From contig RHPI01000575.1 of the NCBI GenBank assembly GCA_009103225.1, forward strand, positions 233,527 through 297,526: a DNA stretch of 64,000 nt, read 5' to 3'. This DNA is from Chlorokybus atmophyticus (taxonomy: Eukaryota > Streptophyta > Chlorokybophyceae > Chlorokybales > Chlorokybaceae). Shown here one piece after another: positions 54,233-64,000 of this stretch. The notes under the pieces were generated by a model. That model did not search any database, had not been told where the DNA came from, and saw nothing but the letters and a program-made list of their open reading frames with translations. A program made the position numbers and the translations under genes. The stretch's first letter is position 1. Each line of letters begins with the position of its first letter.

Positions 54233-57200
54233 CATAGCACGGAACCGTGCTACACTCTTTGTAAAGCGATGTGCATACCCAAGCGGCTGGATCGTTATCC
54301 GCTGCAAGCCCTAGTGAAAGCAGCCCAACAAATTTACTCTTCTAGCATGTGTATCAAGCACAGTACGCATTGAAAGAGAGTCGGTGATAGGGCTAGGCTA
54401 CATGCCAACTGCAATATATATATTCTATTGTTGTCAACTGTTGCATGCTCTGTGTCAGCGTATGCAGAAGTTAGTACTGCTCGGTAAACTAGTCATGACT
54501 TGCTGAGAAAGCAGTTGAACTAATTCGAGGATGCATGACAGCTGAGTTGCCATCTATCTGTTCATGCAGTCATGCTTGCCTGTATGGTCCAAGGAAGGGC
54601 AAGTTTCGCCAGGCTTCGCTTTCGTGCGCAAGCGAGTCTTGTGCGAATCAGCCACACGCGCAAACTTGTGCACTTGATGGGATTACTGGTGACTGATTGT
54701 ACTACTGCGCAGAAGCACACTCCTGCTGCTGCTCAGCCCTCTCGACCCTGCCAGAGCTACTGTCCCCTGGCGCCTCCATGCTTGACCATCCACTTTCTGA
54801 AGGACACGTAGAGTGTCGCTCACGCACACGCACGCATACATGAGCTTTTGTGTGCTGGCGTGTCTGTGCAACACAGGCACACTAGCAGAGCCCCAACTGC
54901 AACGGCATGCAGACAATCAAAGATCAGCAGCGCTTTGCGCCATCTCACCACAGACCTTGCCAAAACAGCGCTCAATTGTCTCAAAGAGTGCTCAATTGTT
55001 ACACAGCAAATTGCCAGTAGCTGCTCTGGCAGTCGCAGCAACAGTGCTCACCTTCCTGCCGCCACGGCTTCTCAGACCACCAACAACCGCAACAACACCA
55101 ACAGAGTCAGCATCAGGCGGAACAAACGCTGAAACAGCATCAACGTTGCTCGCCTGCATGAGCAGCTTACCGCCACATAGCCACAATGCAAACAATGTAT
55201 TCATTGATAAACAAAGCTGCCACAAAAGCATCGCTGCTGTCTGGTCAGCCTGGCGGCCAGTTTTGCCCGTTGTTAACAAACCGCGTAGTCAAGCAGAAAC
55301 TTCGCGGTTTGTTGCTGGACTCGGGCGACCAAAGCGACCGCGGTTGCCGGTAAACTAGTTGCGGTTTGGTTCGGAGGCAGCTTAAGATTTGGAGAGCACT
55401 GCTGTGCTGGTAGCTTGCATGCCTTCACAGCTTGTCTGGCGGCGGCGGCGGAGGAGGAGGAGGAGGAGCAGGTGAAGGAGTAGAAGGAGGTGTTCGGGTC
55501 AGGACGATTGAGTCAGAAGGTTCGTGTCGTGGTAAGGGGTGTTTGAGCAATGACCAGTGCTGATGTGGAGCGCTGGTTTGGTTTCTGCATGGGAACAGGC
55601 TGTGCTGCTGCGCAGCGCATGCGCAACCACATGCCGGGTACCATGTGTGGTGGTGGCACTGAGCAGAGTTGACATGCGGTGAGCAGCCTGGTCTTATAGC
55701 ACAATGGCCGCATGCATGCCAACTGTCTGCTGCAGCATAGCAAACCAATGTTGCTTGGAGTGCCCAAAGCACGGTTGTTGTTCACCTATGCAACCGTGAC
55801 GCTAGCTACATAGTCGTAGCACAGCTCAAAAACTGGCATACACGTTGTGCACCTTTGGAATGAGCGTTGACGGCTCTTGTGAGGCGCATAGCAGCTGCGC
55901 TTACATTGGTTGCTATGCACGTGACTGCACGCGCAAGCCGCGTGTTTATGTATACAGTTGTATAACAGTGACCAAAATAAGTCCGCCAAATCGTCCCACA
56001 TGCAATGCGGTGGGCACTGCACAGCAGCACATGTCAACCAGTGGCTTGCCACCGCTGATTGAGTACTTTTGTAAGTAAAACAGCCTGTTGGTCAGCAAGC
56101 TAGAAGCTAGCAATACACAGCTGTACGACCACAAAGTTCTTCTCGCGTATTCTGCAAAATGGGTTACTGAAACTGAGTGTTCCGCGGTTATTCCTTTCGG
56201 TTTTGTCCCACGCATTCCCCATTGTACAAGGCTTGGATGCTTGATCAGCGCCAGAAGATCATCCAGCGCAATGTTGCAGTTGAAAGGCAACAGCTTTTGC
56301 CCAATTCATCTTCTCACAACCCCAACAATCAACAGCCGCTATGAACACTCTTCCAACCCACTTCAAACCCGAGGTAGGAATGTGCTTCGCTCTGACGTGT
56401 TGCAAGGACATTATAAGCCCTCGTATTTTTCGCAAGTGTTGGAGACTGAAGAAGCGTTTGAAGCTGCACCAGCTAATGTTGCCCCAGCAATGTCAGAAAG
56501 AATCACGTAGGCTTACAGTTGGACAGATAGTCACAAGCAACAATCACGCTTGATGTTGTTGTTCTCCCACTTGGACCCGAGACAATCGGCGTTCCCGCCG
56601 GCCTAATGCAAGGGGGTGTGGCGTGCACCCGCGCTCCGCCCACAACGCCGTCATGGACTGGCCCTCAGGGCTGCTGCTCCAGACCACGTACAACGCAGCG
56701 AGGTGGTCCACATGATTCATGGGCTGTGTACGCAGAGGTACGCTTCACGTGTGTTTTACAAATACAATGCATGGTTTGGCTGTGGTACTCTGTGTATAGC
56801 CAGCAGCATAAATGCCAGTACTATTCAGGAACACTTCGCGATAGCTCGTGTTGCTGAATAGTTCTGTTGAGCTTCCGAGGCATCACGAAGTTGTGCAAAG
56901 TATGTCAGCTCACTCAGTCAGGCTGCCGTGTGCATCAACGTCAGACATGCATATTGTGCACGTATGCTGGTCTGTATTGTGTTGGTCCAAACACTAGCAG
57001 TGCAATTTTCTTGCTGCTACTAGCTGCGTAGCACTGTACAGCCTGATTCGTCACGCCAGTGGCTGGCACATCTTGCAACTGTAGCCAGCTTTCAGCCGCA
57101 TTCTGCTGTCAGCCAACAGTGTTCCCACCAACAGCTCACTGATGTAATATTGTGGTCTTTCGCGTGCGAGTTTTGCGCAACCTTGCTATAGTTGCATGCA

Positions 57201-57433
57201 AGAAATATTCACAGCCAATCAAAGTACCAGTGATGGCGTAAGTACAGCTGGGCTCCCCCGTATTGCGCTCACAATTACTCTTATTCCGGTTTGCCATCTA
57301 CTGTAGCAATGAAGTCTGAATAGTGTCCATACAAACAAACCTTGCGTGCAACAGGCAACGCACATTATACTGTACATACTGCACACTCCTCCTCGTCACA
57401 GGCCGGGGACGATACTCAAAAGCCATATATGCC
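54233..57433. other. Intergenic, no gene recognised
   Basis: The sequence contains the 3' flank of the large galaxin-like gene (TGTAA at 54,260) and a GGCGGAGGA-rich tract (55,437-55,480). Frames at 54,813-55,358 and 56,088-56,510 have no recognisable domain and no splice support. Confidence 0.4.
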
Positions 57434-58174
57434 TCACGCTCCTTGAGCCATGACTTGAGCAGGTGGCGGTGCAACACGCCCAACAGCACCCGTGCCTCTT
57501 CTATACGCGAGCTCGCGGCTTTCCTGTGCGAGCGCTAATGCCGGGCAGCAGTAGCTCACAAGACAGTCCTCGCATGGGTCCCCTTCCAGGTTGTGCTGCC
57601 TCCTGAGTTCACCCCTTGTTGTCGTCTGCGCCGCCCACGCATTGTCCCCCAAACAGTAGTACAAGCAGCACGCCTGGTTGAAACTGCTGTTGTTAATGTG
57701 GGCTCCTCCTCTGCCATGCACCTCAGCCACGTTGTCGGCGTACAGACAGCATGGACAGCAGGCAGCATACAAACCTGCGAGTGTGTGGGATGGTGAGTGA
57801 TGGACAGCCTACTTGTGTTTGTAGAGGGTGATGCTGGCATGGCTTTCTGATGTTGTTGCTATGTCTGCAGTGGCATGGTACTGACACATCATGATTGATG
57901 TGTGCTTGGTTGGCATCTGTACTGTCAACTTACACTGATCGCAGTCGTCTGGCGAGGCGCAGCAGTCCGTCAGGTCCGTATGCCAGTCTGACTTGAGAGC
58001 AGCCTGCGTGCTCTGCGTTAAAGTATGCCTGTTTCATCACTGCTAAACAAAGTGCAGTATGTTTTTGCATCCACAGCAGCGCCCTATGGCCGTTGACAGA
58101 AGCAAATTGAAGGTGGCAAGTAGATGAGTCAGCCAAAGCAACCCACACATAGTACTCACATTGCCGCCGTTCAT
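57434..58174 (-). CDS. Divergent PLAC8-family protein, 3 exons, about 144 aa
   Basis: The exons are 58,174-58,160 (MNGGN, donor gtgagt), 58,012-57,934 and 57,774-57,434. Phases fit and the split Cys codon T|GT between the last two exons is at the same place as in the first PLAC8 gene. Exon 2 gives LKSDWHTDLTDCCAS and exon 3 YAACCPCCLYADNVAEV, then QACCLYYCLGDN, and PCEDCLVSYCCPALALAQESREL. The core is shorter than in the other copies and its hydrophobic Gly/Ala segment is replaced by a polar one, so membrane insertion may differ. Exon 2 could alternatively start at 58,003. The very short first exon is the least certain part. Confidence 0.72.
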
Positions 58175-58941
58175 GCTAGCCTCCTCCTGCTGTTGCAGGC
58201 CCCTCTGTTTCAATGTCTCTCCCCGCCTATGTTGTGACGGCAGTGAAGGCCGTGCCGATAACCACCGCCGCCGCCGTTGCAGCTGGGAGCAGAACTGTGG
58301 CGGGGCCGCTCCTGCAGCCACTGCAGTGCGGTGGCTTGCAGGGAAGAAGTTCTTGGCTAAGTCGCTTCCATGTCCGGTAGAAAGTCCCTTGTGCTGGCTG
58401 AGTAAGAAGGCCCTATCACTAAGCCAGCGCCATCTGCTGGTCCATCCTGCAAGCGTGCTGGCTGAGTAACAACTTGTTGTAAAGGGCCTTGTTAGTAACA
58501 TCATGCAATGGACTATATAAAAAGATATGTAGCATACCCATTGTTTTTAAGATCATTTGGTTGTTGAATTTACTTTATTAATTAACATGCCAAACGTGTA
58601 AAATTTCATGTACATGAGTTCATTATAGCATGCGTCACTAACTTCTTTTTCTCTTTTATTATAATACGGGTTACATTAATATAAAAGATAATCAAACCTG
58701 CATGTTCACATTATCAACTAGCAGTACTGTGGTACAATAATATCGCTGCTAATCATAAGCGTACAAAAAATACATTATATTGTACGTGGTGCTGTTTATT
58801 GTACATTGGTTGTAAGAGTATATACACAACACCCAGTATAACCTTGTTGATGTTTTAATAATAAATAGCGTTGGCCGCTAACATTGTTTGTTAACATTAG
58901 TAATACATTTATATTTGCATTTGTATCATATTTTGTTAAAT

Positions 58942-59037
<96 letters not shown>

Positions 59038-59294
59038 NAAGGCCCCCGTTCAAAGATTAAGTGCGGGTGTTCTAATTGGGGAATAGGGGGCAATTTGTCA
59101 GATCACACTATAAGCGCACCGATTCGGTGCGCTTATACTGAATCTATCACACGGAATTAAGTATTAAACTATAGCAGCGTACATCACTGCCATTAGAAAC
59201 TTCGATAAACAAAAAGAAACGTGCTAAAATACAATGATTCTAACTTAAATATCATAAATGTACCCCCCCCCCCCCCCCCNCCCCCCCCCCCCCC
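58175..59294. other. Intergenic, AT-rich with two poly-C tracts
   Basis: 58,500-59,250 is AT-rich. Poly-C runs at 58,943-59,037 and 59,263-59,294 each contain an N. Between them a hairpin with 13-bp arms lies at 59,109-59,137 (TATAAGCGCACCG / CGGTGCGCTTATA, 3-nt loop). Confidence 0.55.
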
Positions 59295-60296
59295 TGTCAC
59301 GCCTATAAGGCTGGCTAAAGTCATTCTCTGTTTCTTACTTATGTAAGTAAGATAAGACCGCGTGCGTTTTCCATGTCATAAGCATGTAGTGCTTGTGGGG
59401 TGGCTCTCACGTGGTCTGCTCTTGAGCCTATGAGGCCTTGAGTGAGATAAACTACACAGGGTATTGCATATCAGCAAGCACAAAATTGGTCGGTACCATT
59501 AAGACATGGCCATGTGAGCCATGTGTCCGCGAGCCATGTGTGTGCATATGTTTGCATGTGCATATGTCCGCATATGAGTGCATATGTGAGGATATGAGGT
59601 ACGTACTAGATGTATGCATGCATGCGCATATGTGTGCATATGCGCGCATATGTATGCATATGTATGCATATGTATGCATGTGTGTGATGTCCTAGGCTGA
59701 TATGACCAGCCAAGGACGTTCACATTGCCCAAGGGTGATGATGGTGATGTCCAAAGCTGATGTGACCAGCCAAGGACGTTCACAATGTCCGAGGCTGATG
59801 TGTGATCAGTCTTGGACATCAAACAAGAGGTCCAAGGGCTGATGTGGCAGTCTAGACATGAGTTGTGGTCAACGCGGCCATGACAAAGCAAGTAGCCTTG
59901 GACTTGGATGACTAGGTCGGAGAGCAGCAAAGAGGGGGTATATGAACGGCCTCAACAAGTGTTGAAGGGGCTCAGCCTGTGCATACTCGACTCTTGTGTG
60001 TGGGGTGCCTGATTTAGTTGTTCAAGGGGCTCTCCCTCTCATCCCATGTGGGGTGTGATGCTTGTGGCAGCTCGGCACATGTGTGTGGGGTGTGCTTGAG
60101 TGTGCATGTGTGTGGGAGCTGAGTAGAGAGGTTGGTGGCATCCTCTCCTTCCTTGGTGCGGTGCTGTGACTTCCCCTTCAAGGTATTGCACCGTGTGTTG
60201 CTGGTCGAGCTTCTGGAAGTAAGTCCTTGTGCTTGTGCATAAGTTTGCCAAGCCGTCCAGCAAGTAAGTGAGTGGTATCTTTAAACTCCCCCCCCC

Positions 60297-60598
60297 NNNN
60301 NNNNNNNNNNNNNNNNNNNNNNNNNNNNNNNNNNNNNNNNNNNNNNNNNNNNNNNNNNNNNNNNNNNNNNNNNNNNNNNNNNNNNNNNNNNNNNNNNNNN
60401 NNNNNNNNNNNNNNNNNNNNNNNNNNNNNNNNNNNNNNNNNNNNNNNNNNNNNNNNNNNNNNNNNNNNNNNNNNNNNNNNNNNNNNNNNNNNNNNNNNNN
60501 NNNNNNNNNNNNNNNNNNNNNNNNNNNNNNNNNNNNNNNNNNNNNNNNNNNNNNNNNNNNNNNNNNNNNNNNNNNNNNNNNNNNNNNNNNNNNNNNNN
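60297..60598. other. Assembly gap (N run)
   Basis: About 302 N bordered by poly-C and CACACC repeats. Confidence 0.95.
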
Positions 60599-61513
60599 CC
60601 CACCCACACCACCACACACACACACACGGCGATTTATGTACTGTGTAGTGCTTGGCGAAATGTGTATGGTCAGCACATGTTCCAAAGGGCATATGTCCCT
60701 TAAGGATAATATGTGGTTAAGTGGGAAGCCATGGGAAGGGGATGGGATAACCGCCTTAGCCAGACTGCCCTTGAGCATGCTTAGGGTGGGGAGTTGTGAA
60801 CATTGCTATGCACATTCAGGATGGCGACGAGACTTATGTGCACGCCATGGCCGAGCATTTGCGAGGTTGTACCACCTACCAAGTGTGGGTTACTTGGTGT
60901 TATTGTTAAGGGGGCCTTCGCCCGCTCTATGTTGGGTGACCCCACCCAATCTAGAGGTCGTGAGAGATTGGTAATCTCAAACAAGCACGCCAAGAGCAGT
61001 GTCACACTCAATGAGGCTCAGCACCCGGTGGGTGCTGAGAGGGAGCTGCCATATGAGGTGGACACCGTTGTAAAAGCGCAAAGGTCTACTACAAGCTGCA
61101 CCATAAAGCCCTCACCATGTTAGAGTTTAAGGGAGCATGCTCCTCGATCTCCCTCTGTATGCGCACGTCTCCAAGAGGGAGTCCCTCTGCACTAAGGAGC
61201 ATTGTGCATGTGAATGTCACATTCACACCCATGTCTACTATGCAGATGGTTTGAATAGTAGACATGGGTGTTAGTCGCACACGGCGTGCGACTTTGTGCA
61301 CATGGATCACTGGATTATGCAAATCATGCATAAACAATGTTTATGCATAATTTTCACAATCTTGTACTTATGCCTAATTGCTGATTTAGTTGAGAGTTGA
61401 AAGCTTGGGCACAGTGTTACACTGGCGGTGAACGTGAACGCCATATAATCTACATCAATGGTGTGATTTATAAGAGTTCAAGTTGAGTAAGTTAGGTTTT
61501 CCATTCAGGCATG

Positions 61514-61795
<282 letters not shown>

Positions 61796-62734
61796 CACAC
61801 GCATTGCAATAGTCTTTGCCGCAATTGACGGTTCATTGAGGTCATTACAGGTATTGATGAATATGTCGGGTTGCTAAACCGCATCAATGATGGGGATAGC
61901 TTGGTCGTTGCCAATTAACTGTAGGGTTAAAGGTTACTGGTCGCTATGTCCATGCTTATGGCGTCAATTATTAACGCCACAAGCACGCCATTATGCAGTA
62001 TGTGCGAATGGCAATGACGGTGAAAGCTGTGCTGAGCCGCTCAGCACAACTTGAGTAATCAGCAGATTGAAAGGAGCGCCGCAGCATGGCAACTTGCCAT
62101 GCTCCATTGGCAAGGGCCTACGAATTCGCGTACCGTACATTGGCAGCGCTCTTGAGGAGTCAAAACCATTGCCGCTACCGTCTTAGATGAGGCATGATGC
62201 AAATGGGGTCGTACGATTGGGGCCGCTGATTGGCACCGCTGCTTTCGTGTCTGCCTTCTCTGCCACACAATGCATATACGAGTACTCTAGTGGTAGCCTC
62301 CGATCATCTTTTTAAGAGCCAATTGCTGGTCACCATTTTATTGCTTCTTTTGCTGCCAGCCATCGGGGACACACGGTGGTCATCTTATTGACGTCAATCT
62401 AGTGGCCCAATATGGCGCTCTCGCCCTGCGGGGCGAGCGTCGAACTTGATGTGTACAGTGGCCCCGTCCGCTTCGTTGCAAGCGCAACTGAGCTTTGACA
62501 CTACTATTGAGCTTGCTTTTATGGCATTCTCAACTTTAAGGCGTTGGCATTGATATCTATCTATAGATGGTGCGCATGCCGTTTTTGTTACCAGTGGCAA
62601 CAGGGGGTGGGCTTGTGTTATATGACCACAGTAGCCCTTGCCACGCCATCTATGACCGTGACATTTGGCACCTTGCAATTCTCGTCCGACATCCGTTCAG
62701 CCCTTGTCGTGTTTTTTGACTCACTGCAGCACAC

Positions 62735-63341
62735 CATCTCGCCGTCTTCAGCTAGCGTACGTGCAATTGCAATCCCTTCAGCGGGACATTACGGAGGTGT
62801 TGGATGGCCTCACTCGCCACGAATGTTGTACATCATTGCTGATTGGGGCACTAGCTCGTGACATCGCACGTCTTCAATTGGCATTGGGGTTGGAAGCAAA
62901 TGCGTGGCTGCTTGTATTGTCATTTTTCCTTGCATTGCGCATGTCTAGTCATCTCTTTCGCACATTGTAGGCTAGTGCGCTTGCTGCTAAGCCTACCTTA
63001 TCCCATGCTTGCACACGTACTACATAGTATGGCACCGTGCTTGTGGTGCGGCCTTGCCCGACCAACGAGGCATACACCTATTGCGGTGTTCGTTCAGTCC
63101 TCTGCGCATTTCCATGCACGATGTGCTGCGTGATGAGGTTGATCATATGTGGCGGGAGGCGGGATACACGGTAAGCCGGGAGTGCTGTGGTTTCATGCCA
63201 ATCCTGCACGCGAAGTTGCTGAGACGCCGAGTGCACTTGGTGGCCTCTAAGCTAGGCCACAACCTGCGCCTACTATTTGACACCACTGTCACCTCAAGCA
63301 GCGCTCAGTTCGGAGGATTCCTGCTCAGCAAGTGTAGCTAA
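62735..63341 (+). pseudogene. C-terminal relic of a non-LTR-type retroelement ORF
   Basis: Across two frames the translation gives LGLEANAWLLVL...ALRMSSHLFRTL, then after a stop at about 62,968 LVRLLLSLPYP, and from about 63,040 ACGAALPDQRGIHLLRC, MHDVLRDEVDHMWREAGYTVSREC and DTTVTSS. This order (a GANAWL-type block, a Cys/His block with HxLRC, an RD/AG block, a final DTTV) is what I associate with the C-terminus of reverse-transcriptase proteins of plant and algal non-LTR-type elements. No RT core is present, so it is a truncated, frameshifted remnant. The family name is uncertain. Confidence 0.5.
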
Positions 63342-64000
63342 GTTGGCCAAGTGTTGAAGGTACGGTGATCTCGTCGGGACACAAGTTCAACTCTGAGCGA
63401 TGGCATCTCTTTGGTGGCAGAATCGTCTAGCACTCAGGCGTCCTTCCTCGCACTCATCAAGGATTGCGCGCCCTATGTGGTTCAGCACAGGGATTGCATA
63501 CAACCCATAGGTTCGGATTCGTGTCCATGTATAGTCAGTGGTTGCATAGAATTCAACCTCGCAAATCGGCACTCTTTGCCCTGCCGCTCGTGCCTAAGCA
63601 GCCACGCACTTAGCCGAACTGCGTACATAGTCAGCACCAATCACCATGCAGTCAGTGGTGAGCAGTCAGTCACGCACGCATTGCTTCATTCACATGCACG
63701 GCTTGAAGTAGCTATTCTGCACTACTACCTCAAATAGTACAGCAATTGTAATATATGAAGAGCACAATGTGACTGTTGACTAGCTGACTCAGTCGCACGA
63801 TCTTAGCCAGATCTTTCTGTTTAGGATTGTATATAAAACAGCAGCCAGCAAGCGAGCAAGACGCGTTGGCTGCTCTGGGCAGTGAGCGCGATAATGTCAT
63901 ACTCAAGTTCATGCCATGCCTGAGGCGCGGAAAAGCTCAGCGGGATTGACAGTAGAAGTCCACAACCACAACGAGTTGCAACATGCTGCTGCGCTTACAT
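63342..64000. other. Intergenic, nothing recognised
   Basis: No exon, repeat or RNA gene can be supported up to the window edge. Confidence 0.4.

Noticed and set aside
60636-61123. Possible chromodomain or polyprotein fragment (VVKWEAMGRGWD)
   Set aside because: One short resemblance only, surrounded by stops in every frame; not enough to name a domain.

Overview
The window is nuclear eukaryotic DNA, most likely from a green alga (Chlorophyta). The evidence is spliced genes with GT-AG introns, a complete plant-type ARM-repeat/BTB gene of the ARIA/ABAP1 class, PLAC8-family genes, the green-algal poly(A) signal TGTAA after two genes, a proline-rich extracellular protein, and decayed Ty3/gypsy, Ty1/copia and non-LTR retroelements. 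The genus cannot be fixed from this sequence. Three N runs and several homopolymer or dinucleotide tracts that end in a single N show that the assembly is fragile at simple repeats.

The left third (about 1.8-23 kb) is a pile-up of retrotransposons. A decayed Ty3/gypsy-like relic (about 2.3-10.5 kb) carries gag, protease, a cytosine-5 DNA methyltransferase domain, reverse transcriptase/RNase H, integrase and a C-terminal PHD finger. One solo LTR is inserted in it and another abuts it. Next comes a remnant copia-type element (about 11.6-14.5 kb). A large minus-strand copia element follows (14,492-22,935, target duplication GCGCG). Its left LTR is split by a younger small copia-type element (14,762-16,813, target duplication TGAAG, two 458-bp LTRs). 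Its right LTR is split at nearly the same point by an unclassified insertion of about 1.5 kb. Both minus-strand copia elements use a primer-binding site matching the anticodon arm of initiator tRNA-Met. The LTRs share a TATA box held in the loop of an inverted repeat whose stem differs between families but stays complementary.

The right two thirds (about 26-59 kb) hold the host genes. In order: a small galaxin-like secreted protein (+), a NIDO/PKD-domain gene with broken frames (-), a three-exon 77-residue protein of unknown function (+), a PLAC8 gene (+), a 12-exon ARIA-like gene (-), a PLAC8 copy that has lost its start (-), a large galaxin-like protein of about 19 di-cysteine repeats with a polyproline tail (+), and a third, divergent PLAC8 gene (-). 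The recurring theme is cysteine-rich surface or secreted proteins in duplicated families. Long (CT)n tracts lie upstream of likely 3' splice sites in several of these genes.

The rest is intergenic: AT-rich islands (24.97-25.56, 43.5-46.3 and 58.5-59.25 kb), microsatellites, short foldback palindromes, a tRNA-like SINE candidate, and a relic of a non-LTR-type retroelement near 62.7-63.3 kb.
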